From: Kitasatospora sp. MAP5-34
Lineage (GTDB): Bacteria; Actinomycetota; Actinomycetes; Streptomycetales; Streptomycetaceae
Assembly: GCF_029894335.1 (NCBI RefSeq)
Contig: NZ_JARXZC010000030.1
Coordinates: 33,662-97,661 of the forward strand
Direction: 5' to 3'
DNA: 64,000 nucleotides
Part shown: positions 52,308-63,000 of the stretch, piece after piece
Position numbering within the stretch: the stretch's first letter is position 1
Layout of the letters: every line of letters begins with the position of its first letter
The notes under the pieces: model-generated
The model's database searches: none
What the model was told of the DNA's origin: nothing
The model's input: the letters and a program-made list of their open reading frames with translations, nothing else
Translations under genes and position numbers: made by a program

Positions 52308-52336
52308 ACGTTAGGTATGTATCTGCGGACTTTCAA
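52308..52336 (-). promoter_or_regulatory. Vegetative-type promoter of hupS
   Basis: Minus strand: TTGAAA (52336-52331), exactly 17 bp, then TAACGT (52313-52308). Predicted start about 52301, giving a leader of roughly 44 nt to the GTG. The region is AT-rich for this genome. Confidence 0.65.
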
Positions 52337-52390
52337 TTACCAAACGTGTGAATCACCCTAGTGTCGCAATGGATTTGCGCGTCAGCGACC

Positions 52391-52738
52391 TCAGTGGACG
52401 GGCGGATGCCCCTCGTCGAGGTCTCGCACAAAGCAACTCAACCGCCGCGCCGCCTCCGGTAGATCGCGCTTGGCGGTCTCCGTGACGATCAGCAGTTGAC
52501 GGGTGAGAGCGGTCTTTGCCTCCGCTGACACGTTCAGCGCATGAACGCGGGCATGAGCTTGCTTCAACCGCTCTGCCACGAGCGCGTAACGCGCCGCGAC
52601 TTCCGACTCGTCCGGCTCCTCGGTAGGTGAGGTGTCGTCGTCCGGCCGATCGTCAATTCGACTCTCGGTTGGCCCGGCTGTCCCCTCCGTCGGCGCGGGT
52701 TCGCGGCCCGCGTACGGAGGTTCAAGGTCCCGGTGCAT
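52391..52738 (-). CDS. Unknown small protein, acidic N-terminus and helical C-terminus
   Basis: 115 aa: MHRDLEPPYAGREPAPTEG, an acidic Thr/Asp/Glu-rich stretch, then a helical half (VAARYALVAERLKQAHARVHALNVSAEAKTALTRQLLIVTETAKRDLPEAARRLSCFVRDLDEG). No family named. Start ATG 52738; no ribosome site is visible. It stands alone between hupS and leuD. Confidence 0.65.
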   Translation of the reverse strand: MHRDLEPPYAGREPAPTEGTAGPTESRIDDRPDDDTSPTEEPDESEVAARYALVAERLKQAHARVHALNVSAEAKTALTRQLLIVTETAKRDLPEAARRLSCFVRDLDEGHPPVH

Positions 52739-52857
52739 GCAACGATTGTGCCATCTGTGCGGAGTTGCGCTGCGCAGACCCCGTCTCCGGCAAATCACGG
52801 ACGACTATCCGGGGTGCGCCGCGACCCGAACTCAAGGTCGAACTCGGGCCTGGAACT

Positions 52858-52897
52858 GCCGGATGGCCCGCCCCCCCGAGGGGGCGGGCCATCCGGC
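52858..52897 (-). terminator. Terminator of leuCD
   Basis: Eighteen-bp stem GCCGGATGGCCCGCCCCC with its complement around a CCGA loop, about 20 nt below the leuD stop. Perfect pairing; no T-tract. Confidence 0.85.
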
Positions 52898-52918
52898 GGA
52901 CCGTCAGAAAGAAGGGAC

Positions 52919-53515
52919 TCAGGCGACCGGCAGCGTACGAGGCTTGAACGTCGGCCGGGTGGCCTCGAATGCCGCGATGTCGGGCTCGTTCCGCAGGGTG
53001 ATGCTGATGTCGTCCAGACCATTCAGCAGCCGCCAGCGGACGTTGTCGTCCAGCTCGAATGCGGCCACGATCCCGTCGGCCCGGACCTCGCGGGCCTCGA
53101 GGTCCACGGTGATCTCGGCGGTCGGGTCGGCCTCGGTCAGCGCCCAGAGCCGCTCGACGGTCTCCTGCGGCAGGAGCACCGTCAACAGACCGTTCTTCAG
53201 CGAGTTACCACGGAAGATGTCGGCGAAACGGGAGGAGATGACCGCCGCGAAGCCGTAGTTCTGCAGCGCCCAGACGGCGTGCTCGCGGGAGGAACCGGTA
53301 CCGAATTCGGGGCCGGCCAACAGGACGGTGGCGCCCGCGCGCTCGGGCTGGTTGAGGATGAACGACTCGTCCTTGCGCCAGGCCTCGAACAACCCGTCCT
53401 CGAAACCGGATCGGGTGACCTTCTTGAGCCAGTGGGCCGGGATGATCTGGTCGGTGTCGACATTGCTGCGGCGCAGCGGAACGGCCCGGCCGGTGTGCGT
53501 GGTGAACTTCTCCAT
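52919..53515 (-). CDS. leuD: 3-isopropylmalate dehydratase small subunit
   Basis: 198 aa. MEKFTTHTGRAVPLRRSNVDTDQIIPAHWLKKVTRSGFEDGLFEAWR, GPEFGTGSSREHAVWALQNYGFAAVISSRFADIFRGNSLKNGLLTV: swivelling domain of isopropylmalate isomerase, acting with LeuC in leucine synthesis. Starts 6 nt below leuC, so the two form an operon. Confidence 0.98.
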   Translation of the reverse strand: MEKFTTHTGRAVPLRRSNVDTDQIIPAHWLKKVTRSGFEDGLFEAWRKDESFILNQPERAGATVLLAGPEFGTGSSREHAVWALQNYGFAAVISSRFADIFRGNSLKNGLLTVLLPQETVERLWALTEADPTAEITVDLEAREVRADGIVAAFELDDNVRWRLLNGLDDISITLRNEPDIAAFEATRPTFKPRTLPVA

Positions 53516-53521
53516 GACCGC

Positions 53522-54943
<1,422 letters not shown>

Positions 54944-55191
54944 CGCTTTCCCTCCAGCCGGCCGCTCTGCCGGCCTTCTCGTGTGGTCTAGGTCGCTTCC
55001 GTCACGGTCTTGGTAGGGCCCGCTCAGGTGGACCTGCACGCCGGATCCCCTCTTTCGGTCAAGAGGTATCAGGATGTGGACACTGGTGAGGTGACCGATC
55101 CTGGGTGTCTCCCGGGCTGCTGCATCCAGAGTGGCGCTTTTCCTCCGAGATTGAACTTGCGTCTCGCGGAATGAGACTGCAGTATCGGGGT
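54944..55191. promoter_or_regulatory. leuC-ndgR divergent control region
   Basis: 248 bp. Near ndgR, GTCTC-N7-GAGAC (55161-55177), extended as TGCGTCTC, is the best inverted repeat and a candidate IclR-type operator. A weaker one, CCTCTT-TCGGTC-AAGAGG (55049-55066), lies near leuC. I found no leucine-rich leader peptide or T-box for leuC. Confidence 0.5.
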
Positions 55192-55905
55192 ATGGACAAC
55201 TCAAGCGGCGTCGGCGTTCTCGACAAGGCCGCTCTGGTGCTGAGCGCACTGGAGTCGGGCCCCGCCACGTTGGCGGGGCTGGTCGCCGCCACCGGATTGG
55301 CGCGGCCCACCGCCCACCGACTCGCCGTCGCACTCGAACACCACCGCCTGGTCACCAGGGACATGCAGGGCCGTTTCATCCTCGGCCCCCGACTCTCCGA
55401 GCTCTCCGCCGCAGCGGGCGAGGACCGGCTGCTCGCCACCGCGGGCCCGGTCCTCACCCACCTGCGCGATGTCACCGGCGAGAGCGCACAGCTCTACCGC
55501 CGGCAGGGCGAGATGCGCATCTGCGTCGCCGCCGCCGAGCGCCTCTCCGGCCTGCGGGACACCGTCCCGGTCGGCAGCACCCTGCCGATGAAGGCCGGCT
55601 CCGCAGCACAGGTCCTGCTGGCCTGGGAGGAGCCCGAGCGGCTCCACCGGGGCCTCCAGGGCGCCCGCTTCACCGCGACGGCCCTGAGCGGCGTACGACG
55701 CCGTGGCTGGGCCCAGTCGATCGGCGAGCGGGAGCCGGGCGTGGCGTCCGTCTCGGCGCCCGTACGCGGCCCTTCCAACCGCGTGGTGGCCGCCGTCTCG
55801 GTCTCCGGCCCGATCGAGCGCCTGACCCGCCACCCGGGCCGGATGCACGCGCAGGCCATCATCGAAGCCGCGAATCGCCTCACGGAGGCTCTTCGTCGCG
55901 GGTAA
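55192..55905 (+). CDS. ndgR: IclR-family regulator NdgR
   Basis: 237 aa: MDNSSGVGVLDKAALVLSALESGPATLAGLVAATGLARPTAHRLAVALEHHRLVTRDMQGRFILGPRLSEL (winged helix), then an IclR effector domain. NdgR of S. coelicolor, divergent from leuCD, controls branched-chain and other amino-acid genes and affects antibiotic output. The start used is ATG 55192; no good ribosome site is visible. Confidence 0.93.
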   Translation: MDNSSGVGVLDKAALVLSALESGPATLAGLVAATGLARPTAHRLAVALEHHRLVTRDMQGRFILGPRLSELSAAAGEDRLLATAGPVLTHLRDVTGESAQLYRRQGEMRICVAAAERLSGLRDTVPVGSTLPMKAGSAAQVLLAWEEPERLHRGLQGARFTATALSGVRRRGWAQSIGEREPGVASVSAPVRGPSNRVVAAVSVSGPIERLTRHPGRMHAQAIIEAANRLTEALRRG

Positions 55906-55910
55906 CCGAA

Positions 55911-56005
55911 AACGGGCGCGGGGAACTTGCGCGAGACGGGAGGCGGCGGGCTGCTGCCTTCCGTCTCGCGCACGCTGTTAATCAAGCAGAGCCCCGCGCC
56001 CCTGT
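55911..56005. repeat. Dispersed inverted repeat, copy 6 (subtype with 19-nt insertion)
   Basis: Left AACGGGCGCGGGG, inner stem GCGCGAGACGGGAGGC (55930-55945) with GCCTTCCGTCTCGCGC (55956-55971), then ACGCTGTTAATCAAGCAGA (55972-55990), then CCCCGCGCCCCTGTT (from about 55992). The insertion is 14/19 identical to that in copy 3. Lies below ndgR, facing the tRNA array. Confidence 0.8.
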
Positions 56006-56027
56006 TCTGCTCGCCCTTACCGGAAAT

Positions 56028-56055
56028 ACAAAAAAGCCCCGCATATGCGGGGCTT
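56028..56055 (-). terminator. Rho-independent terminator of the tRNA array
   Basis: AAGCCCCGCAT followed directly by ATGCGGGGCTT (perfect palindrome, 56034-56055); on the minus strand it runs into TTTTTTG. About 17 nt below the last tRNA. Confidence 0.92.
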
Positions 56056-56071
56056 CTCGCTTACCAACTGG

Positions 56072-56143
56072 CTGGGGTACCAGGACTCGAACCTAGACTA
56101 AATGAACCAGAATCACTCGTGCTGCCAATTACACCATACCCCA
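56072..56143 (-). tRNA. tRNA-Gln (CTG)
   Basis: 72 nt. Acceptor TGGGGTA pairs TACCCCA with a G discriminator; the U1-A72 pair is typical of tRNA-Gln. The anticodon loop TTCTGGT has anticodon CTG; T arm GGTTCGAGTCC. No encoded CCA. Fifth and last of the array. Confidence 0.96.
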
Positions 56144-56192
56144 ACAAAGCATCGGGCCGATGGGGCTGAACCCATCGGCCTTACTGCCTTGG

Positions 56193-56265
56193 TACCCCCG
56201 ACCGGATTCGAACCGGCGCTACTGCCGTGAGAGGGCAGCGTGCTAGGCCGCTACACAACGGGGGC
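56193..56265 (-). tRNA. tRNA-Glu (CTC), copy 3 of 3
   Basis: 73 nt. Acceptor GCCCCCG pairs CGGGGGT (G1-U72 wobble), discriminator A; anticodon loop CTCTCAC gives CTC; T arm GGTTCGAATCC. Identical to the other two copies. Confidence 0.96.
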
Positions 56266-56338
56266 AAACTTGGTGATCCCGACTTCGTCGCCTCCGGGGT
56301 TTTGAATCATCCGGATGGTGACAGTGGTAAGGATCTGG

Positions 56339-56411
56339 TACCCCCGACCGGATTCGAACCGGCGCTACTGCCGTGAGAGGGCAGCGTGCTAGGCCGCTAC
56401 ACAACGGGGGC
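56339..56411 (-). tRNA. tRNA-Glu (CTC), copy 2 of 3
   Basis: Same 73-nt sequence as its neighbours, anticodon CTC; separated from copy 3 by a 73-bp spacer and from copy 1 by 22 bp. Confidence 0.96.
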
Positions 56412-56433
56412 TTGACCTTCTTCAGTTGTTGCG

Positions 56434-56506
56434 TACCCCCGACCGGATTCGAACCGGCGCTACTGCCGTGAGAGGGCAGCGTGCTAGGCCGCTACACAAC
56501 GGGGGC
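56434..56506 (-). tRNA. tRNA-Glu (CTC), copy 1 of 3
   Basis: Same 73-nt sequence, anticodon CTC. Preceded (minus strand) by a 68-bp spacer of degenerate CTGCTTG-type repeats. Confidence 0.96.
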
Positions 56507-56574
56507 TTGTACTGCTGTACCAGGCTACTGCTTGATACTGCACTGCTTACACAGCTTGCACTGCTTGTACTGCG

Positions 56575-56646
56575 CTGGGGTACCAGGACTCGAACCTAGA
56601 CTAAATGAACCAGAATCACTCGTGCTGCCAATTACACCATACCCCA
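56575..56646 (-). tRNA. tRNA-Gln (CTG), first of the array
   Basis: Same 72-nt sequence as the gene at 56072. First in transcription order, about 97 nt below the candidate promoter start. Confidence 0.96.
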
Positions 56647-56749
56647 CCAGAGTTCAACCCCTGCGGGTCTTGCTCGGTGCTGCTCCGACTGGTTGGTGCT
56701 GACGAGGTTTCTGGTCCCTCGCCGTTCCCTTCCGGGCGGCGCAGAAAGA

Positions 56750-56778
56750 ACATTACCCGACGCCGGGCCCCGCTCCAA
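56750..56778 (-). promoter_or_regulatory. Candidate promoter of the tRNA array
   Basis: Minus strand TTGGAG (56778-56773), 17 bp, TAATGT (56755-56750). It lies just below the gltX terminator, so the array is probably its own unit. Confidence 0.5.
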
Positions 56779-56799
56779 AATCGATAACCGCAGGCAGGC

Positions 56800-56839
56800 C
56801 CCCGGACGGCTGCGTGGCTGGTCACGCAGCCGTCCGGGG
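56800..56839 (-). terminator. Terminator of gltX
   Basis: Perfect 17-bp stem CCCCGGACGGCTGCGTG with its complement and a 6-nt loop, 6 nt below the gltX stop. Confidence 0.88.
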
Positions 56840-56845
56840 CGGGCC

Positions 56846-58357
56846 TCAGGAGGCCGGTACGAGCTCCAGAGCGGCCGTCAGGCGACGCAGCGTCTCGGCT
56901 CGGCCCAGCAGCTCCATCGACTCGAAGAGCGGCGGGGAGACCCGGCGGCCGGTCACGGCGACCCGCAGCGGGGTGAAGGCGAACTTGGGCTTGATGCCCA
57001 GGCCGTCCACCAGGGCCTCGCGCAGCGCTGCCTGGATCGGCTCCGGGGTGAAGTCCCCGAGCGCCTCCAGGGCCTTGATGCTGGCCTCCAGCACCGGGCG
57101 GGCGTCGGCGGTCAACACCTTGGCCGCGTCGTCCGGGTCGACGGTGAAGTCGGCCGGGGCGACGAAGAGGAAGCCGGCCATGGTGACGATCTCGCTCAGG
57201 ACGACCATCCGCTCCTGGGTGAGCGGCGCCACCTTGGCGAGCAGGTCGAGCTGCTCGGCGGTCGGCTCGGCCGGCAGCAGGCCGGGGGCCTGCAGGTACG
57301 GCACCAGGCGGCGGGCGAACTCGTCCGGAGCCAGCAGCCGCAGGTGGTCCGCGTTGATCGACTCGCACTTCTTGAGGTCGAAGCGGGCCGGGTTGGCGTT
57401 CACCTTCGCGATGTCGAAGGCGGCCACCAGCTCGTCCATCGAGAACCGGTCCTGGTCCTCGGAGAGCGACCAGCCGAGCAGCGCGAGGTAGTTGAGCAGG
57501 CCCTCGGGCAGGAAGCCGCGCTCGCGGTACAGGTTGAGGTTGGCCTGCGGGTCGCGCTTGGAGAGCTTCTTGTTGCCCTCGCCCATCACGTACGGCAGGT
57601 GGCCGAAGCGCGGGGTGGTGCCGGTGCCGACGCCGACCTGGGCGAGCGCCGAGTAGAGCGCGATCTGACGCGGGGTCGAGGAGAGCAGGTCCTCGCCGCG
57701 CAGCACGTGGGTGATGCCCATCAGGGCGTCGTCCACCGGGTTGACCAGGGTGTAGAGCGGGGCGCCGTTGGCCCGGACGATGCCGTAGTCCGGCACGTTC
57801 TCCGGCTCGAAGCTGAGCTTCCCACGGACCAGGTCGTCGAAGACGATGGTCTGGTCGGGCATCCGGAACCGCAGGATGGGCTCGCGGTGCTCCTGCTTGT
57901 AGACCGCGACCTGGTCGGCTGTCAGCTCGCGGCAGTGGCCGTCGTAGCCGGAGGGCTTGCCGGCCGCACGGGCGGCCTCGCGGCGGGCGTCCAGCTCCTC
58001 GGTGTTGCAGTAGCAGTGGTACGCGAACCCGCCCTCGTGCAGCTTCCGGGCGACATCCGCGTAGATGTCCATCCGCTGCGACTGCCGGTACGGCTCGTAC
58101 GGGCCGCCGACCTCGGGGCCCTCGTCCCAGTTGAAGCCGAGCCAGCGCATGGCGTCGAGCAGCTGGTTGTACGAGTCCTCCGAGTCGCGGGCCGCGTCGG
58201 TGTCCTCGATCCGGAAGACCAGCTTGCCGCCGTGGTGGCGGGCGAAGGCCCAGTTGAAGAGGGCGGTCCGGACCAGGCCGACGTGCGGGTTGCCGGTCGG
58301 GGAGGGACAGAAGCGGACCCGGACGGTGGGGTCCAGGTCCGCAGGAGTGTTAGCCAC
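56846..58357 (-). CDS. gltX: Glutamyl-tRNA synthetase
   Basis: 503 aa class I synthetase. RFCPSPTGNPHVGLVRTALFNWAFARH holds the HIGH-equivalent; VLRGEDLLSSTPRQIALY; NKKLSKRDPQAN holds the KMSKS-equivalent; the C-terminal half is the anticodon-binding helical domain. GTG 58357 overlaps the end of the upstream hydrolase by 8 nt. It sits beside tRNA-Glu and tRNA-Gln genes, its substrates if this organism makes Gln-tRNA by the indirect GatCAB route. Confidence 0.98.
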   Translation of the reverse strand: MANTPADLDPTVRVRFCPSPTGNPHVGLVRTALFNWAFARHHGGKLVFRIEDTDAARDSEDSYNQLLDAMRWLGFNWDEGPEVGGPYEPYRQSQRMDIYADVARKLHEGGFAYHCYCNTEELDARREAARAAGKPSGYDGHCRELTADQVAVYKQEHREPILRFRMPDQTIVFDDLVRGKLSFEPENVPDYGIVRANGAPLYTLVNPVDDALMGITHVLRGEDLLSSTPRQIALYSALAQVGVGTGTTPRFGHLPYVMGEGNKKLSKRDPQANLNLYRERGFLPEGLLNYLALLGWSLSEDQDRFSMDELVAAFDIAKVNANPARFDLKKCESINADHLRLLAPDEFARRLVPYLQAPGLLPAEPTAEQLDLLAKVAPLTQERMVVLSEIVTMAGFLFVAPADFTVDPDDAAKVLTADARPVLEASIKALEALGDFTPEPIQAALREALVDGLGIKPKFAFTPLRVAVTGRRVSPPLFESMELLGRAETLRRLTAALELVPAS

Positions 58358-59150
58358 GCTTGATCACCTTATTGGTGAGAGTGCCGATGCCTTCGATGGA
58401 GACGGCGACCTCGTCGCCGACGTTCATGGGGCCGACACCCGCAGGGGTGCCGGTGAGGATGACGTCGCCCGGGAGCAGCGTCATCGCTTCGGAGATGTGG
58501 ACGATCAGCTCGGCGATCGAACGGACCATCAGAGAAGTCCGGCCGGCCTGCTTGAGCTCGCCGTTCAGGGTGGTGGTGATCGCCAGATCGCTCGGGTCCA
58601 GCTCGGTCTCGATCCACGGGCCGAGCGGGCAGGCGGTGTCGAAGCCCTTGGCGCGGGCCCACTGACCCTCGCGCTGCTGCACGTCGCGGGCGGTCACGTC
58701 ATTGGCACAGGTGTAGCCGAAGACGATCTCGGGGACGCGCTCCAGCGGGACCTCACGGCCCATCCGGCCGATCACCACGGCCAGTTCGCCCTCGAACTGC
58801 ACGTCCGAGGAGAACGGGGGGTACGCGATGGCCTCGGTGGGGCCGATCACGGCGGTGGAGGGTTTGAAGAACGTGAGCGGGACGTCCGGGACCTCGTGGC
58901 CCAGCTCGGCGGCGTGGGCCGCGTAGTTCCGGCCAACCGCGACGATCTTGTTGGGCAGAATCGGGGAGAGCAGCCGGATGTCCTGCATCCGGTAACTCTC
59001 GCCGGTCAGCTGCATCGAGACGATCGGGTGCCCGGCCAGCGCGTGGACGACCAGGGAGTCGGGCTGGGAGGGATCACCCTCGACCACACCGAAGGAGACG
59101 CTGCCTGCGGCAGGGCTTCCTTCCCGGACGGAGAACCTGGCAATTCGCAC
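58350..59150 (-). CDS. Fumarylacetoacetate hydrolase family protein
   Basis: 266 aa. NKIVAVGRNYAAHAAELGHEVP, FFKPSTAVIGPTEAI, DVQFEGELAVVIGRMGR (metal-binding E-x-E), FGYTCANDVTARDVQQREGQWARAKGFDTACPLGPWI and MTLLPGDVILTGTPAGVGPMNVGDEV are the family core (HpaG / acylpyruvase / oxaloacetate decarboxylase-like). The substrate cannot be decided. Translationally coupled to gltX. Confidence 0.9.
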   Translation of the reverse strand: MRIARFSVREGSPAAGSVSFGVVEGDPSQPDSLVVHALAGHPIVSMQLTGESYRMQDIRLLSPILPNKIVAVGRNYAAHAAELGHEVPDVPLTFFKPSTAVIGPTEAIAYPPFSSDVQFEGELAVVIGRMGREVPLERVPEIVFGYTCANDVTARDVQQREGQWARAKGFDTACPLGPWIETELDPSDLAITTTLNGELKQAGRTSLMVRSIAELIVHISEAMTLLPGDVILTGTPAGVGPMNVGDEVAVSIEGIGTLTNKVIKRG

Positions 59151-59328
59151 GGTTGGGAGCCTCTCGGTCAGTCGGGCTCCGGCCTCGCCGGGCCCTGCTC
59201 GAACGCCACCCAGGCTATCGCGTGGGCCACTGCGTGCCGGTTCGAGCGGGGCCGGTGAGGGGCGTACTTAGTCAGTCCCGCTCAGTCGGTCCCGCTCGGA
59301 CCGACCGGCGATTCCCCCGAGTACCCGG

Positions 59329-59553
59329 TCAGTCCCGGGGAAGGCGCGGGGCCGGGGCGACCATCAGGACGGTGCGGCGCGGGTTGGCCGTGTTGGTCGG
59401 CAGGTCGATCGAGTACTCCAGCGGCTCACGTGCGGCACCGACGCCCGGGAGCTCGTTGAAGTCCGCGACCGAGGCCAGGGTGGTGCGGCGCGGGTTCGCC
59501 GTGGGGCGGGGGACGAGCGTCGACTTCGTGGCCTGGTTCGCCGGCTGGGACAT
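59329..59553 (-). CDS. 74-aa peptide with duplicated TANPRRT motif, unknown
   Basis: MSQPANQATKSTLVPRPTAN... The motif TANPRRTxL occurs twice (about residues 18-26 and 54-62), separated by VADFNELPGVGAAREPLEYS. No Cys, no signal peptide. Codons are strongly G/C-ending throughout, so it is very likely translated; AAGG lies 9 nt upstream of ATG 59553. It lies 178 bp upstream of the FAH-family gene, same strand. I do not recognise the family. Confidence 0.8.
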   Translation of the reverse strand: MSQPANQATKSTLVPRPTANPRRTTLASVADFNELPGVGAAREPLEYSIDLPTNTANPRRTVLMVAPAPRLPRD

Positions 59554-60047
59554 TGCGTCACACCTTGGGTTCAGAGCCGACTCGGGGGAGCCGACGGGAG
59601 TGTTCGGGGGTGTTTCCGGGCAGGCTGACGGTGGCCCTGCTCGTTATCAGCCAGGTTAAGGATCTCTTTCCACAGTCGCCGTGACCAAGGCTATACATTC
59701 AGCTGTGATTTTGCTCACAAATTAGCCTGGATTTCGTACATGTCGGACATTTCACAGTGTCAGATAATTCCGACAAAGGCCCTATCTCGGACATTCGGGA
59801 AGGTCTGTGACTCTTCCAGACCCATGGTCCACTTGGCATGTATCCGGCGAGTGTCCGAAAAGGGCCGTATTTGAGCGGGGCTACCGCACAGTCAGTAAGG
59901 TGGCGCACGCGCTGGGTAGCCCAGGACACCGACGGGTAACGGCCCTTGTTGGACTTCCCACGCTGTGCTGGAATGCCACGGAAAAACTCGACACCGTCCC
60001 ATCCGCGTCAGCGGGTAGGGGCGCCCGGTCCAGAGGTTGCGACGCCA
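59554..60047. promoter_or_regulatory. Divergent control region upstream of cvnA
   Basis: 494 bp, AT-rich between about 59640 and 59790. TGTGA-TTTTGC-TCACA at 59704-59719 is a perfect Crp-type palindrome. TGTCGGA (from about 59741) and TCCGACA (near 59768) form a wider inverted repeat around GATAAT, a possible plus-strand -10. No gene seen. Confidence 0.5.
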
Positions 60048-63000
60048 GTGCAGGGACGTTTCAAGAGGGGCAGCGGCGCCGTGGGTGACCCGGAGTCGCG
60101 TGAGCCCGTGGCAGGCCCCCACCAGGCAACGCCGATCACGAGCCCCGGCGAGCAGACATTCGGCGCCGGCGCCGAATCCGAACAGGACACCGTGGAAGGA
60201 GCTGAGCAGCCCGGTAAGCGAAGCGGCCGCTCACGCCTGCGCGGGACACTGAACCGCCGCCGGGCCACCGGTCTGAGCCGTTTCGCGATGCGCAACTGGC
60301 GGATTCGTACCCGCCTGATCGCACTGCTGCTGCTCCCCGTGGTCGTCGCGCTGGTCCTCGGTGGACTGCGCATCCAGGCCTCGATCCAGAACTCCCAGCA
60401 GCTGTCCCAGATGACCGGGCTCTCCGACCTCGCGAAGAAGGCCACCGCGCTCGCGGACGCCCTCCAGACCGAGCGCGACATCAGCGCGGGCCCGCTCACC
60501 TCGCAGAGCTCCGAGCTCGACGACGTCAGCGCCGCGCGCAAGACCACCGACGACCTGAGCAAGGCTTTCGCGGCCAGCGCCGACAACTTCGACCAACTCG
60601 ACCTCTCCGGTGACAAGGCGCTGCTGCTGCAGGTCCGCAAGGACCTCAACCAGCTGTCCGACGCGCGCAGCAACGCGTACACCAAGGACGACAACATCCA
60701 GGCCACGATCACGAACTACGACGTGATCATCAAGGACCTGCTCGGCATCAGCCAGGACCTCGCGATCGGGTCCAACAGCACCGAGCTGGTCAAGGTCACC
60801 CGCGCACTGCAGCAGTTCTCGCTGGCCAAGGAGAGCTCCTCCGAGCAGCGCGCGCTGATCAGCGCCGCGCTGGCCCGCCCGGGGCAGCCCGACCTCAGCA
60901 CCTCCGACGAGACCTTCGGCATCCGGCTGCAGGTGTCCGAGGACAACGCGCTCCTCAACTTCACCGCGATCTACGGCGACGCCCAGGCCAAGGCGCTGCG
61001 CGCCCCGCTGAGCTACAACCAGGTGATCTCGGACGCGGACCGCTACTCCAAGACCGTCCTCAACCTGAACGGCATCCGGCAGGCCCAGCCCCGCAGCTAC
61101 AAGAGCTGGTACGACGACGCCTCCGCCAAGATCAACGGCGAGCGGAAGATCGAGTCCACCCTCCTGGAGGCACTGGACGGCAAGGCCGGCCAGCTGCAGT
61201 CGGACGCCGACACCCAGACCCTGCTCAACGGCGCGCTGATCGCCCTGGTGCTGATCGTCGCCATCGCCGGTGCGGCAATCGTGGCCCGTGGCATGGTGCG
61301 CTCGCTGACCCGGCTGCAGACCGCCGCCGAGGACGTCGCCGAGCGGCGGCTGCCCGAGCTGGTCAAGACGCTCTCCGAGAGCGACCCGCACGACGTCGAC
61401 GTCACCGTCGAACCCGTCGGTATCGACTCGTCCGACGAGATCGGCCACGTGGCGCACGCCTTCGACATGGTGCACAAGCAGGCGGTCTCGCTGGCCGCCG
61501 AGCAGGCACTGCTGCGAGGCAACATCAACGCGATGTTCACCAACCTCTCGCGCCGCAGCCAGGGCCTCATCCAGCGCCAGCTGTCGCTGATCTCCGAACT
61601 GGAGAGCCGCGAGGCCGACCCGGACCAGCTGGCCAGCCTCTTCAAGCTGGACCACCTCGCGACCCGTATGCGCCGTAACGGCGAAAACCTCCTCGTCCTC
61701 GCGGGCGAGGACCCGGGCCGCCGCTGGACCCGTCCCGTCCCGCTGGTCGACGTGCTCCGCGCCGCCGCCTCCGAGGTGGAGCAGTACGAGCGCGTCGAAC
61801 TCGCCGCCGTACCGTCCGCCGAGGTCGCGGGCCGCGTCGTCAACGACCTCGTCCACCTGCTCGCCGAGCTGCTCGAGAACGCCACCTCGTTCTCCAGCCC
61901 GCAGACCCGCGTCCGGGTCACCGGCCACGCGCTGCCGGACGGCCGGGTACTGATCGAGATCCACGACACCGGCATCGGCCTCTCCCCCGACGACCTCGCG
62001 GACATCAACGAGCGGCTCGCCAACCCGCCGGTCGTGGACGTCTCCGTCTCCCGCCGAATGGGTCTGTTCGTGGTCGGCCGCCTGTCCCTGCGACACGGCA
62101 TCCGGATCCAGCTCCGCCCCAGCGACTCGGGTGGCACCACCGCACTCGTCATGCTCCCGCTCGACGTCACCACCGCCGCCGACCGGCGTACCGCCGGCCG
62201 CCCGGCAGGCCCGGCGCAGGCCAGGCAGCAGCGCGGTGCCGGTCCGACCCCGCGTCAGCAGGGCCGGGCGGGCATGGCCGAGACGGCGCTGCCGATGCGT
62301 CCGCAGCCGGGCGCCGCCGCAGGCGCGCTCCCGCAGGGCCCGGCGGGTGCGCCCACCGGCCGCCCGCAGCTCGGCCAGGGACCGCAGGGCGGCCCCGGTG
62401 GTCAGCCTCAGCAGGGTGGCCGTCCCGGCGCTCCGGCTCAGGCTCCGAACGGCAGCCCCACCGGTGGTCTGCCGACCCGCGAGGTCGGCCAGGCACTGCG
62501 TGAGACCCCGCCGAACGGCCGCCCGCCGCGCCGTACGCCCGGTGCCTCGGGTGCGCCCGGCGTGCAGCAGGGCCCCGGTGGCGGTCTGCCGCGCCGTGGC
62601 CGCGCACCGGAGCAGGGCCAGCAGCCGCAGCAGAACCAGCAGGGCCCGGCCGGTGGCCGTCGCCCCGCGCAGGAACGTCCCCGTCCGGGCGTCGACCAGC
62701 CCACCGCCGGTCAGCCCACCGCCGGTCGCCCCGGCCCCCGCCAGGCCCCGCAGGGCCCCGGTCAGGGTCAGGCACCGGGTCAGGGTCAGGGTCAGCCGCA
62801 GGGCCGCCCGGTCCGGCCGCAGCCGCAGGACGGGCCCGCCCAGCGCCCGCCGTACGCCCAGGAGCGCCCGTCGGCGCCGCAGGACCAGCAGGCCCAGCTC
62901 GCCCCGCAGCCGCAGGGCCGGCAGCCGCAGGCCCCGCAGCAATCGATGGCCCCGCTCCCGGCCGCGCCGGTCGAGAGCACCGTGCAGTTCGCCCGCCCGC

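Noticed and set aside
54944..55060. Leucine attenuator or T-box ahead of leuC
   Set aside because: No Leu-rich leader peptide, no T-box GGTGG element with antiterminator; only short inverted repeats.
56193..56506. Three identical 73-nt direct repeats resembling a CRISPR array
   Set aside because: They fold as complete tRNA-Glu genes, and spacers are unequal.
59329..59553. Calling the 74-aa peptide a RiPP precursor
   Set aside because: No Cys, no known leader motif and no maturation enzyme nearby; kept only as an open possibility.
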